Source of the DNA: Alopecurus myosuroides
Taxonomy: Eukaryota > Streptophyta > Magnoliopsida > Poales > Poaceae
Direction of reading: 5' to 3'
DNA: 64,000 bases
Assembly: GCA_028641055.1 (NCBI GenBank)
Contig: CM054063.1
Span: forward strand, 179,310,756 to 179,374,755
The translations under genes were made by a program, and so were the position numbers. Under the pieces are notes generated by a model that was given only the letters and a program-made list of their open reading frames with translations, ran no database searches and had not been told where the DNA came from. This document shows, one piece after another, positions 25,045-36,784 of the stretch (positions within the stretch are counted from its first letter, which is position 1; every line of letters begins with the position of its first letter).

Positions 25045-25490
25045 TTGCCACCGGATATTTCAGTGGTTACACCGGAAATTACGATGCTTATGGGGCGGAA
25101 TATCCGGCCCAAGCACCGGAATATTCCGGCCTTTCTGGCAACGTCGAAACGACTAAGTTATTCTCCCACTGCCCGCGCATAGAAGCTAAGGCGGAAATTT
25201 GCCCCAGAAATTTCCGGTGTAAATATCCGGCCCTCTGGTACTTAGCAGAAATTGGAGTTTTTCTCAGATGCCCGCGCACAGAGATGGGGGCGGATTATTG
25301 TCCGGAAAATTCCGGGCCCGGATTATTCAAATATCCGGCCCTGGTCCTTAGCGATTTTCAGCGCGGTGTTGGTGCCCACACGCAGATATGGGGGCGGAAT
25401 GTTGGGCGGAAATTTCCGCCCCCGGAAGTTTCAAATTTCCGGCCAGGATAGACCGGAAATTTCCAGTGCTAACACCGGAATATTCCGGCC
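25045..25490 (+). repeat. Array of CCGGAAATTTCCGG-like palindromes in U3
   Basis: Many partial and two perfect 14-bp palindromes (CCGGAATATTCCGG at 25116-25129 and 25475-25488), with half-sites such as GGCGGAAATTTCCGCC between them. All lie upstream of the LTR TATA box. Confidence 0.85.
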
Positions 25491-25525
25491 CTGGCACACT
25501 GCAACGGTCAGAATTTGGAGGAGCC

Positions 25526-25533
25526 TATAAATA
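25526..25533 (+). promoter_or_regulatory. Sirevirus LTR TATA box
   Basis: TATAAATA, about 40 bp after the last palindrome and followed by tcttcctctag and a C/T-rich leader. The 3' LTR has the same box at 36068-36075. Confidence 0.8.
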
Positions 25534-26244
25534 GCTGTCTTCTTCCTCTAGATAGGTAGCTCGTCCATTCCTCTCTCTCCTCCATTGTTCAAGATCTCAA
25601 AACGCCCCGATCTCCCTCCTCCTCCAACCAAACTCGATGCCCTTCAAGGGTCTAATGGAGGAGGACTAGATCTACCTTTCTACCAAGCCAAAAAATTGTA
25701 TTTCCACACCATACCTCTTGGGATCTTGTAATCTCTTGGTTGCTTTGTCATCCAAGGGAAACCCTAGTGCCTGTAGCTTCCACCTTGTAGCAAGAAGCTT
25801 TGGATTGTTGAGAGCCTCCATCTCACTTGTGGAGTAGCCTCAACCACTTGTAAAGGTTTGGTCAACGCCTTCAAGTCGACCTCATAGTGGAAACGAGAAT
25901 CTCCCTCACCGTAGAAGCTCAAGGAGAACAAGCTGTGCACATCCGTGCTATTGAGGAGCGCCTAGGTGGCTCCCCACCTCTCCAACATAGACGTACTTCT
26001 TTCAAGAAGGAACTACGGGAAACATATCCTTGTCTCCGTGTTTTTCACTTGTGGTTATCTTGTGCCTTTCATTTACTTCCGTTGCTACTCATTATTTTTC
26101 ACATAGGGTGTCTACTTAGTTGCACATCTAGATAACAAAGTTATTATTTTTCCAAAGCCCCCACTAAAATTGAAAAGGATTAAAATTTGTAGGTCACCTA
26201 TTCACCCCCCCCCCCCCTCTAGTTGACCTTTGTGTACTTTCAAT

Positions 26245-26257
26245 TGGTATCAGAGCC
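26245..26257 (+). other. Sirevirus primer-binding site (tRNA-Met)
   Basis: TGGTATCAGAGCC starts two bases after the LTR end CTTTCA, complementary to initiator tRNA-Met. Confidence 0.9.
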
Positions 26258-26294
26258 TCGGCTCTTTTATCGGGCTTAACCCCCTAAGAGTATC

Positions 26295-28923
26295 ATGGTC
26301 AACGGAGATGATCCCGAATCTTCTAAGGAGGAGATCTCCAAAATGGCCGACACTATAGCTAACCTAGAGACAACGGTTTGTACTATCCAAACCCAATTGT
26401 CCAAGGTTAGCTCTAGTGTAGGCTTGGAGGTTTCCTCCATCAAGAAGATGTTGGAGAACATGATGGGTAAACCTAAGGGGCCATCGAACTCTCCCCATGT
26501 CTCCGATGAGGATAGTTCGGAAGAGGAGACGATTCCTGATGATTCCCAAATCGAGGAGAACATTGCCAAAGCTAAGGCTAAATCCACACAAAAGGCTAAA
26601 GCCAAGGCAAAGGAGAGTTCCGGTGGGTCTAAGTCTCAAACGGCTAATGGTTCTGGGGTCCACGCACAAGTTCCACCTCCTCAAAATTATGACACCATTC
26701 ACCCAATTGTTTCCATGCCACACATTCTTAATGTTGGACTTCCTCCCATGCTTAACACTAATGAATTCTCTTCTTGGAAGTTTGAAATGGAGTCCCATAT
26801 TTCTGGATCGTGCACCGCATTGTGGAGGAGTGTGATTCATGGATTTCATCCGCATGACCCGAGCAACTTGACTCCAAGGGAGGATGTGGAATCTCAACTC
26901 AACAAGATTGTTCTCGTTATTATCCAGAAGGCTCTCCCAAGGGAGCATCTCACTCACATTCGTGGTTGCAAGACCGCCAAGGAAGCTTGGGACAAACTTG
27001 ACACCTTGTTTCAAGGAAATGCTAGCATTCAATCTTCCAAGTATGATGTGGCCATTGACAACTCCGAGAAATTCGTCATGCAAGAAGATGAGACTCCCGA
27101 AGAGCTCTATAGAAGAGTTGTCACTCTCGCCAACCAATTGAGAGACTTTGGAAAGGAAGAGATCTCCGATGAGTGGATAAAGAGGAAATTTGTCAAGGAC
27201 ATCACACCCTTTGAGAAGAATCTCTCCACTAGTATCCGTACAAGAGCGGACTACAACACTCTCAACTCCATTGGTGTTCTTAGTGAGTTCATCGCCATCT
27301 CTCTATCACACAAGAGTGTGGATGATGCTCTAGCTTGCTCTAGAGGGATGGGAAAGTCACCCAACCTCGCATTGAAGTCAAAGGCAATGGCTCGAGTTGA
27401 TGAAAGTGAAGAAAAGATGATGATGAGGAAGACTATGAAGACACCTATACGGGAGCTCACAAGTGCATTGCTCTTGCTATGCATGGATATTCGAAGAGAC
27501 GGGAAGCTCACAAGGCCAGCTCTCCAAGACCTCCACGAAACAAGAACTACAAGAAGAAGGGGGGCGCCCAAGGACATGTTACAACTGTGGTAGTGCAAAC
27601 CATTTCGTGAAGGGGTGCCCCTTTGAGCCAAGAGAAAAAAATGAAGGCAAGCTTGTTCGCAAAAACAAGGCCAAGGCTCCACAAAACAAGAACTTCGCTA
27701 GAAGAGTGCCAAGGGCCCTCTACGTTCAAGAAGGGGCGGTTCTAGAAACCTATATCTCCGGAGATGAAGGAGAAGATGAAGTGGTGGGAGTGGCCCACGT
27801 CGCCGTTGCCACCGTGTCATCTTCATGGATTTCTCTATTTGAATCCCCCAATGAGATTGTGGCTACCCGACCTACATGTCTTATGGCAAAAGACACTTCG
27901 GTATGCTCTCCTAACTCTAAGACCATTACCACTAACCCTCCTTCATTATTGGATTGTGTTGAGAATGTTTGTGAGGAGGATAGTGAGGCCAAAGAGTCAG
28001 GCATTTGGCTAGCTAGCCTCAAAGGTGAGACTAAGGAGAAAGTAAATGCCCTCTTACGGCAACTTGATGAGGCTAACTCTCTTGTATATGAAAAGGAGGA
28101 AATCATCATGACCTTAGAAAGCCATGGAGGTCACTCTTGCAATGACAAAGAGATAGAAAAGGCTCTTGAAAATGAGTGTTCCATTCGTGCATCACTTGAG
28201 GAGAAATTGTCTAGTCTTGAAGAAAACTTTGCCATGAGTGTCTCTAAGCTTAGGAATGATAACACACAATCTCTTGCGATAATTAAAACTCTTGAACATG
28301 AAGAGTTGAAGCTAGGAATTTTTCACGAGGAATTAGTTGCTAGTCATGAAAAACTAAGAAAGGAGTTCATGTCTCTTAAAGAAATTCATGACAAGCTAAC
28401 CAAGTCTCGTGACAATCTCCTAGCTCAACAATCAAACAAGCAAGATATGTCATCCTCATCTACTTGCATGAATACATTGCCTATCATCTCGTGTAGTGCA
28501 AATAATCTTGTAGGAAGTGAGAAGAATCTCAATGATGTGACCCCTCAACAAGTCACAAATGGGAAGGAGGGACTTGGCTATGTAGCCAAGTCAAAGAAGA
28601 AGTACAAGAAGAAGAACAAGAAGAAGGTCACCTCTTCCTCACAAGAAGTAAGATTTGTGAAAGAGGGAGAGGTGGCCAAGGAAAACGAGACCAACACCAT
28701 TGTGGGTGGTGACACCTCTAGGGGGAGCACCACTCATAATGACTTTGCCGGAAAATACAACCCATCTTATGTTCTTATGAAATCTAGAGATGGTCATGTG
28801 TATGCTAAATATGTTGGTACTTCGTATGGTGATGATTATCATTGGAGTATTTGGGTTCCAAAGACCCTTGTCGCTAACAAAAGAGGACCCATTCAACAAT
28901 TGGTACCTAAATCAAGACACTAA
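26295..28923 (+). pseudogene. gag: Sirevirus gag (frameshifted)
   Basis: ATG at 26295. Residues about 1-55 are a coiled-coil-like lead. Next come an acidic Ser-rich linker and then a UBN2-type gag core (NEFSSWKFEMESHI ... AKEAWDKLDTLF ... ETPEELYRRVVTLANQLRD). Frame is lost by single-base deletions near 27414 (Asp-rich codons) and in the G run at 27559-27564, after which the third frame carries the zinc knuckle CYNCGSANHFVKGC. The C-terminal half (about 28030-28450) is a long coiled coil, then a Lys-rich stretch (KSKKKYKKKNKKK), ending with WVPKTLVANKRGPIQQLVPK and TAA. Extended coiled-coil gags are a Sirevirus trait. Gag forms the virus-like particle and binds the RNA. The two small deletions prevent full-length synthesis. 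Confidence 0.85.
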
Positions 28924-28948
28924 TCTTTTGTAGGGGAGTGCTTCCGGT

Positions 28949-31900
28949 TTGAGCAAATGGACGGTGGATAGTGGTGCATCCCAACATATGACCGGAAGCA
29001 ATGACGCAATGAGTGATCTACATCCTCCATTACCTCATCTCAATTGCGTCACTATTGGTGATAACTCCGAACTAAAGGTATTGGGACGAGGCAAGGTAGC
29101 AATCTCAAATGACTTGTCAATTGAGAATGTTCTTCTTGTTGAGTCCCTTGGCTATAATCTCATATCGGTTCTTCAACTTTCTAAAAGTGGTTTTACCTCG
29201 TTCTTTAATAAAGAGAATGTGATTGTCACTTGGGAAACGACTCTTAAAGTAGCTTTTGTTGGGCATGTCGAGAATGACATGTATGTAGTGGACTTCTCTA
29301 AAGGAGACACGTGTGCCGCGGCATGCCTAATGGCTAAAGTTGATGTGGGTTGGCTATGGCATCGCCGGTTAGCCCACACCAATATGAGGACGTTGCATGA
29401 CCTACAAGGTGGCAATCATGTTCTAGGACTAACAAATGCTAAGTTTGCCAAAGATCGTGTGTGTAGCTCTTGCGTTCTTGGAAAACAACATGGAGAAGCT
29501 CACCCAACCAAGACAAACATCACCACCTCAAGAATCCTCGAGCTCATTCACTTGGACCTCTTTGGTCCTCTATCATATGACAGTCTTGGAGGCAAGAAGT
29601 ATTGCTTGGTTATTGTGGATGACTATTCACGATATTGTTGGGTGTACTTCTTCAAGAGGAAGAGTGAGACTCAAAAGCGGGTCATCGAGTTCATCACTTT
29701 GGTGGAGCGCCAACATAATACGAGCATCATGGCTATCCGAAGTGATAATGGCTCCGAGTTCAAGAACTACACCATGGAGGGATTTCTTAGCGAGGAAGGA
29801 ATTGCTCATAAATATTCCACTCCCTACACCACTCAACAAAATGGTGTGGTGGAGAGAAAGAATCGGACTCTTATGGATGCGGCTCGAACCATGATTGCGG
29901 AGTTCTCTTCTCCTTATAATTTTTGGGCCGAGGCCGTCTCCACCGCTTGTCACGCTAGCAACCGATTGTATCTCCGCAAGATCTTGAACAAGACCCCTTA
30001 TGAGATTCTCACGGGCAAGAAGTCGGATGTTTCATACTTCAAGGTCTTTGGATGCAAGTGCTTCATTCGCAATAGAGGTAAACGCTTTTCAAAGTTCGAG
30101 ACTAAATCTTATGAGGGTATCTTTGTTAGTTATGCCACGAACGCTCACGCCTAAAGTCTACAACAAGTCCGACGGACAAGTTGAAGAAGCTATAGATGTG
30201 GTGTTTGATGAGGATAATGGGTCCCAAGGGGGCCGTATAGATCATGGTATTGTAGGAGATGCAATTCCTCCCATCGTCATAAGAAGAATGGGGATTGGTG
30301 AAATAATCCCCATTGAGGGTTACCGGATGACGGAGGGAGAAGGACTATGCTCCACTCAAGTGGAGCCATTGACTACATCCATTGATACTCAAGCTACCCA
30401 ACAAGATGCACCAAGCCCTCATGTTTCACCACAAGGCCAAGCTAACAATCAAGATCACTCGATCAATCAAGGCCAAGATAACAATCAAGGCCAAGCTCAT
30501 GATGAAGGACAAGCTCACAATGAAGGAGAAGACCAAGATACACATGGTGATGATACAACTCGACACATAAGGGATCCACCTCCCGTTGATGAACAAAATC
30601 AAGGTGGACAAGGCTCCGATGATGAAGGTCATGATCAAGTGCTATCCAAGGAAACTTTGGAGGAGATTCTAGCTCGTAGGGCAAAGACAAGGCTAGATAA
30701 TCTTGCTCGTGCCGGTCACACGGAGGACATGATTCTTGGACAAGTTCGTGGAAGGGTCGTCACAAGGAGGCAATTAGCGGATTTTAGCAAGGCTCATGCT
30801 TTCGTCTCTCACATTGAGCCAAAGAAGGTCTATGAAGCTCTTGAAGATCAAGATTGGATTGAAGCCATGCACGAAGAACTCAACAACTTCGAGCGTAACA
30901 AGGTGTGGAAGTTGGTGCCAAGACCCAAAAATTGCAAGAACGTCATCGGCACCAAGTGGATCTTCAAGAACAAACAAGACAAGGACGGCATCGTCATTCG
31001 CAACATGGCTAGATTGGTAGCTCAAGTCTTCTCTCAAGTCGAAGGTGTCGATTTCGGTGAAACATTCGCTCCCGTAGCTCGTCCTGAATCTATTCGCATC
31101 TTACTTGCATATGCTTCTCATCACAACTTTAAATTGCAACAAATGGATGTTAAAAGTGCATTTTTGAATGGTCCCATCCATGAGTTGGTGTATGTCAAGC
31201 AACCTCCGGGTTTCGAGGATCCCAACCACCCCGATCACGTCTACAAACTCGATAAGGCACTCTATGGACTTAAACAAGCTCCACGTGCGTGGTACGAGCA
31301 CCTTAAAGAGTTTTTAGTAGATCGTGGGTTGAATGTTGGTTTAATCGATCCCACCCTTTTCACCAAAAGGGTTGGAGGTGACTTTTTCATATGCCAAATC
31401 TATGTGGATGATATCATCTTTGGTTCTACTAACATCGCATTCAATGATGAGTTTTGCAAGCTTATGACGGATAAATTCGAGATGTCTATGATGGGAGAGT
31501 TAGAGTATTTCCTTGGCTTTGAGATCAAGCAACATCCCGAAGGCACATTCATCAAGCAAGCCAAGTATACTCAAGACATGCTCAAGCGGTTCAACATGCA
31601 TGATGCCAAACCTATGAAGACTCCCATGTCCACGACTATTGACTTGAAACCCGACCAGAGTGGTAAAGAGGTAGATCAAAAGGTATACCGCTCCATGATT
31701 GGCTCTTTGCTCTACCTTTGTGCATCTAGACCCGATATTATGTATATCTTAGGTAAATGTGCAAGGTTTCAAGCCTCTCCGAGACAAAGTAATTTTGAAG
31801 CGGTTAAGCGCATCTTTTGATATTTAGTTCATACACCAAACTTTGGTCTTTGGTATCCCAAGGGTTCAAGCTTTCAGCTCATTGGGTATTCAGATGCGGA

Positions 31901-32354
31901 CTATGCGGGCGAGAAGACGGATAGGAAATCTACATCCGGAGGTTATCAATTTCTTGGCCGCTCATTGGTGTGTTGGTCTTCCAAGAAGCAAAATTGCATT
32001 GCTCTCTCTACCACCGAAGCCGAATACATCTCCGCGGTGAGTTGTTGTGCTCAGTTACTTTGGATGCGGCAAACATTGAGAGATTATGGCATCGACTTCG
32101 ACAAAGTTCCCCTCTTGTGCGACAATGAGAGTGTCATCAAGATCGCCTACAATCCCGTTCTTCACTCCAAGACGAAGCACATTGAGATACGTCATCATTT
32201 CATTCGGGATCATGTTGAGAAGGGTGATATTGACCTCTCCTATGTGCCAACCAAGGATCAACTCGCGGATATCTTCACGAAGTCCCTTGATGAACCAAGA
32301 TTTAGGGGTTTGAGGAATGAACTAAATGTTATCGATGCGTCCAACTTCTCTTGA
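28949..32354 (+). pseudogene. pol: Sirevirus pol: protease, integrase, RT, RNase H (frameshift and nonsense)
   Basis: Protease WTVDSGASQHMTG opens the unit at about 28957. It is in a different frame from the gag end, with a TAG at 28931 upstream. Gag-pre-integrase (LWHRRLAHTN ... CSSCVLGK) is followed by the integrase core (HLDLFGP, IVDDYSRYCWVYF, SDNGSEF, GVVERKNRT) and FGCKCFI. A small indel near 30150 creates TAA (30152-30154) and shifts the frame. RT has KWIFKNKQD, QMDVKSAFLNG, ALYGLKQAPRAWYE and YVDD (about 31399). TGA at 31818-31820 interrupts KRIF|YLVHTP; a CGA to TGA change would explain it. RNase H (SDADYAGEKTDRKSTSG, ALSTTEAEYIS, TKHIEIRHHFIRDHVEKG) ends at 32354. All domains are present, but the polyprotein is broken. 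Confidence 0.9.
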
Positions 32355-32724
32355 ACTCTTGCATGATTACCTTCACTATATGTGCTATCAAGTTTAGATG
32401 TAGGCATGGAGATAGGGGGAGCGTAGTTCAACTCATGAACCAACACTCCACCTATCATGCGCAAAACAACCAAAGCGTCATGCATATCTAGTCATTTTGT
32501 GACTTATTGTGCCTAAATGTGAGTCATACTTTTGGGTCCAAGATACATCTTCGCGACTCCTTGGTATCACTCAAACACGGTGGCTTCGGCCACCAACATT
32601 TCTATTTGTATTTGATTTATTTGCGTTTTTGTTCGTGTTTGTGTGTTCATCGTCATTGGTTCGTGTTTTGGAGGCTCACTTCTTGTTCCATTTTCCACAA
32701 AATTCTCGGAAGGCCTGGGAACCC

Positions 32725-33045
32725 CGGAAATTCCGGTCTAGGGTCCGGAAAATTCCGGCCTCCAGACAGTTGGCTCAGAAATTTTCACCCATTTCCAAGG
32801 TGCCCGTCCACAGAAGGCACCCCAGAAATTTGGGCGGAAATTTCCGGATCAAATATCCGGGGGCCCGGAATATTCCGTGCCTTAAGCCCCGGAAATTTCC
32901 GGGGTTCGAGATTGACCAGAATCTTCCCCCAAAATATCCAACGTGCCCGCTCGCAGAAGGCACACCGGATATTTGGGCGGAATATTCCGGCCCAAATCTC
33001 CGGCCCCGGAATATTCCGGCCTTAATACCGGAATAATCTGGTCTG
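32725..33045 (+). repeat. Palindrome array upstream of the third ORF
   Basis: The same CCGGAA(A/T)(T/A)TTCCGG family as in the LTRs. Perfect copies are CCGGAAATTTCCGG at 32889-32902 and CCGGAATATTCCGG at 33006-33019, with many half-sites. It lies directly upstream of a TATA box, as in the LTRs. Confidence 0.85.
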
Positions 33046-33058
33046 TCTGGCTGGGGGC

Positions 33059-33066
33059 TATATAAG
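33059..33066 (+). promoter_or_regulatory. Putative internal promoter of the third ORF
   Basis: TATATAAG lies about 40 bp after the last perfect palindrome, followed by a GC/CT-rich leader (ctctccctcccttcgcctc) and an ATG at 33221. The layout (palindromes, TATA, CT-rich leader) copies the LTR promoter. Confidence 0.6.
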
Positions 33067-33220
33067 GGCGAAGGGAGGGGCAGTTCCAGACTGCTCTCCC
33101 TCCCTTCGCCTCCTCTTCGCCTCCAGACGCAGCCGCCACCTCCGGGAGGCCCTCTTGCCTCCCCTCTTCATCATCTGGTTCCCCTTTGCGGATCATGAGA
33201 CCACACATCCTGTCCTCCCC

Positions 33221-35086
33221 ATGGATCCCGGTATGTGCTTCATTTTTCTCCGCAGTCTAGGGTTATTGGTTGATTTGATCTCATGTCCTTTGATATTCCG
33301 TGTATTTTTTAGAGGAACATCCACATACTAGTATAATCTATCCTCTAGGGTTCCTCCCATTGCACTTCATCGTAGATTTAGATTCATTGCAGGCCACAGA
33401 TTCAGATCTGTTTCAAAAATTCCGAAGGCCGGAAATTTCCGCCTCAGGACCGGAATTTCCGCCCCTAGAAATTTCACCTGAGGCCGGAATTTCCGCCCCC
33501 CCCGGAATTTCCGCACCAGAGACCGGAATTTCCGGCCTGCCCTGAATCTCTAATTGAGATCTGTTTTTCCACTTCTACGAGTTGTGAGCCCCCGTTTTGA
33601 ATATTTTTTGTTTTCTCTTTGCGTTTTTCCTTGCTTTCCTCGCAGATGGTTCAAGCTCTAGGCCTTCCAAGATGACTAGCTCACGCAAGAGATTCCGACA
33701 CTTGAGGAAAGATGCTGAGGGCACACTAGTTGATGAGGCGGAGACGCGCCGTCGCGAGAGGGATGCTGAGAAAGCATATGAGCGCCAACATGACGCTTCC
33801 ACGGCAGCTCGCAAGGCTCATAAGCAGCAGGGAAAGTCAGCTCTTAACCTGGCCACCATGTCTGCCCCTGAATTCAAGGCATGGAGGGGAAAAGCCTGGT
33901 ACACTGAGGGTCCTCAAGACCCAACCATCGACTCATGCTTCTGGCACGTTGAGCAGGAGACGCTCTTCAAGCAGGTGTACACTGTGATGAGCAAGCCAGT
34001 CTGTCCCATGAAATCCATCAACTTTGCACACTTGGCTGCCAATCCTGCATACTTCAACAACTCTGTCCAGCTGGCTGAACTTCTGGGGCTGCGTCACCTC
34101 ATGGATACCAAATGCTCCTACAACGTCACCTTCATCCAGCAGTTCTACTCCACTCTGGTCTTTGATGAGTCCGAGGATATTGGGATGTCTTGGATGTCCG
34201 GCCCTCACTTGCTCACTGCCAACTTCCATGACTTTGCTGCCGAACTCGGCTATCCGTTTGCTGGTCTTCACACTCCTCAGGGCCATCGCATGCACGTTCA
34301 CGGGGTGGAGTATGAGAAGAACAGGTTGTCTGATCTGTACGGGTCTACTGGTGTTATTGGTTCTGCAAAAGGTCTCTACCCCATCTATGACATCCTGTTG
34401 CGTATATTCAGAGAGACTATTGCCCCGAGCGCGGGCAATAATGATGCCATTCGTGGAGGCCTGGTTAACCTCATGTACCACTCCTTCCTGACCTACACTG
34501 AGGATGACATGACTGATGCTGAGCACCACAAGATTGATGTGATGGATTTCATCTTCAACGAGATCCACTTTGCTCTCTTCAACCGCAAAGTGCCTCCTTA
34601 TGCTCCTTACATCATGAAGCTCATCAAGTCTCGCTACCCTGCTGCCCTCCGTGAGGACCTCGACTTAGACTGTGATGAGCACAAGGATTTCATGCTATAC
34701 AAGAAGCCCCCCACACTCAGCAGGCTGCTCATGATGTTGACGCCACGGGTCAGGGTCACCATGATCCTCGCATGCGACCACCTCCTCCCGGCACCAAGAA
34801 GCGCTCGTGGCTTGCTCGTGCCATTGAGAAGGTGATGTGCATGAATGTGTGCATCCACAAGGAGAACTACAACGCCTATGTTGAGCGCCGCCACATCCTA
34901 GAGAATCAGCGCACCATCATGACTGCTCTCAACATTCCAGATGTGCCAGCTCCTCCTCCTACCAGGATTCCATACAAGAACTGGAACAACAACGACGTTG
35001 ACTGGGATCTCGTAGTGGATGATGATGAGGACATTGCGACAGCTAGCGAGGAGGAAGAAGAAGCAGATGATGACACCCATGCCTAG
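33221..35086 (+). pseudogene. Sirevirus third ORF, apparently spliced, transposon-protein-like
   Basis: ATG at 33221 lies in CCCCATGG. A short first exon ends at 33230 before GTATGT. A 415-base intron ends at 33645 with a strong pyrimidine tract and GCAG, and the frame continues correctly into 33646-34730. The protein has a basic N-terminus (SSRKRFRHLRK), a charged helix (about 33700-33830), and a globular core with FIQQFYSTLVF, WMSGPHLLTANFHDFAAELG, HGVEYEKNRLSDLYG, and a long acidic tail (DDDEDIATASEEEEEADDD). The FYxxL...WM.G...F...LG layout resembles the plant transposon-protein / Athila ORF-1 group, not a typical envelope. A frameshift at about 34690-34735 moves the C-terminus (RSWLARAIEKVMCMNV) to another frame, ending at TAG 35084-35086. 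An unspliced reading would start at 33597 with a hydrophobic segment, which is really the pyrimidine tract. Function unknown. Confidence 0.65.
33231..33645 (+). other. Putative intron of the third ORF
   Basis: GT at 33231 and AG at 33644-33645. It contains a third set of the palindromes (about 33420-33540), mostly GGCCGGAAATTTCC and CCGGAATTTCCG forms. Phase is preserved across the junction. Confidence 0.55.
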
Positions 35087-35370
35087 AGTTTGCTCCATGG
35101 GACGTAGTGCTCTCTTTTCTCTTTTTGGTATCCTGATGCCAAAGGGGGAGAAGATCTAGATGATTGTGGGGATTTGCTAGGGTGGGGTTTCGTTTTTCCT
35201 CGCCTTTTATCGTTTCGTCTTTTCGAACTTCGTTATTCGTGGATTTGCTCGTGTGAACTATTATTATTAGGAGGCATGTCTCCTATTTATGCTATCTGTG
35301 GTGTTTTACTTTCCATCGCACGCATTGTTAGTTTATTCCCTTGCAAATACCCGTGTTGTCATCACTCACC

Positions 35371-35383
35371 AAAAAGGGGGAGA
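35371..35383 (+). other. Polypurine tract of the Sirevirus
   Basis: AAAAAGGGGGAGA ends one base before the 3' LTR. A second tract of the same kind (aaagggggagaag) lies at about 35141, a common Sirevirus arrangement. Confidence 0.85.
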
Positions 35384-35384
35384 T

Positions 35385-36779
35385 TGAAATCTCATGATCC
35401 CTCTAATGATTTTGGTGATGATAACAACACGGGTATCTACTCTCTAAAAATGTTGTTTAAGTTTGTCCAGCTGATCTCCCAGATGATTATTGATATACTC
35501 GTACAAAAAGTTCAAAGAGGAGTTCTGTATTCTGGATTTATTGCCACCGGATATTTCAGTGATTACACCGAAAATTCCGATGCTTATGGGGTGGAATATC
35601 CAGCCCAAGCACCGGAATATTCCGGCCTTTCTGGCAACGTCGAAACGACTAAGTTATTCTCCCACTGCCCACGCACAGAAGCTAGGGCGGAAATTCGCCT
35701 CGGAAATTTCCGGTGCAAATATCCGGCCCTCTGGTACTTAGCAGAAATTGGAGTTTTTCTCAGATGCCCGCGCACAGAGATGGGGGCGGATTATTGTCCG
35801 GAAAATTCCGGGCCCGGATTATTCAAATATCGGCCCCCGGATTATTCAAATATCCGGCCCTGGTCCTTAGCGATTTTCAGCGCGGTGTTGGTGCCCGCGC
35901 GCAGATATGGGGGCGGAATGTTGGGCGGAAATTTCCGCCCCCGGAAGTTTCAAAAATCCGCCCCCGGAATATTCAAATTTCTGGCCAAGATAGACCGGAA
36001 ATTTCCGGTGCTAACACCGGAATATTCTGGCCCTAGCGCACTGCAACGGTCAGAATTTGGAGGAGCCTATAAATAGCTGTTTTCTTCCTCTAGATAGGTA
36101 GCTCGTCCATTCCTCTCTCTCCTCCATTGTTCAAGAGCTCAAAACGCCCCGATCTCCCTCCTCCTCCAACCAAACTCGATGCCCTTCAATGATCTAATGG
36201 AGGAAGACTAGATCTACCTTTCCACCAAGTCAAAAAATTGTATTCCCACACCATACCTCTTGGGATCTTGTAATCTCTTGGTTGCTTTGTCATCCAAGGG
36301 AAACCCTAGTGCTTGTAGCTTCCACCTTGTAGAAAGAAGCTTCGTATTGTTGAGAGCCTCCATCTCACTTGTGGACTAGCCTCAAGCACTTGTAAAGGTT
36401 TGGTCAACGCCTTCAAGTCGACCTCATAGTGGAAACGAGAATCTCCCTCACCAGAGAAGCTCAAGGAGAACAAGGTGTGCACATCCGTGCTATTGAGGAG
36501 CGCCTAGGTGGCTCCCCACCTCTCCAACGTAGACGTACTTCTTTCAAGAAGGAACTACGGGAAACATATCCTTGTCTTCGTGTTTTTCATTTGTGGTTAT
36601 CTTGTGCCTTGCATTTACTTCCGTTGCTACTCGTTATTTTTCACATAGGGTGTATACTTAGTTGCACATCTAGATAACAAAGTTATTATTTTTCCAAAGC
36701 CCCCACTAAAATTGAAAAAGGATTAAAATTTGTAGGTCATCTATTCACCCCCCCTCTAGTTGACCTTTGTGTACTTTCA
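35385..36779 (+). repeat. Sirevirus 3' LTR
   Basis: 1395 bp, 42 bp longer than the 5' LTR. The excess is mainly two extra repeat pieces in the palindrome array (about 35830-35855 and 35955-35980), partly offset by a shorter C run near the end. TATA box at 36068-36075. Confidence 0.92.
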
Positions 36780-36784
36780 GTAAT

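Larger units (their letters stand above)
24890..26242 (+). repeat. Sirevirus 5' LTR
   Basis: 1353 bp. U3 holds the palindrome array, then TATAAATA at 25526-25533, then a CT-rich leader. A C homopolymer precedes the end (about 26206-26218). Confidence 0.92.
24890..36779 (+). mobile_element. Complete Sirevirus-type Copia element with a third ORF (11.9 kb)
   Basis: LTRs 24890-26242 and 35385-36779 have TGAAA...CTTTCA termini and an exact target duplication GTAAT (24885-24889 and 36780-36784). Order: LTR, Met-type PBS, gag with zinc knuckle and coiled-coil tail, protease, integrase, RT, RNase H, spacer with palindrome array, third ORF, polypurine tract, LTR. Protease-integrase-RT order is Copia. 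The long coiled-coil gag, the extra 3' ORF, several aaagggggaga tracts and repeated palindromes are Sirevirus (Maximus/SIRE) traits. Frameshifts and a nonsense codon make it non-autonomous now. Confidence 0.92.

Noticed and set aside
26206..26218. Run of C residues near the Sirevirus 5' LTR end
   Set aside because: Homopolymer that is shorter in the 3' LTR; ordinary slippage, not a regulatory element.
33597..33671. Apparent signal peptide at the start of the unspliced Sirevirus third ORF
   Set aside because: The hydrophobic residues are translated from a T/C-rich tract that ends in GCAG, a typical splice acceptor. The spliced reading gives a hydrophilic N-terminus.
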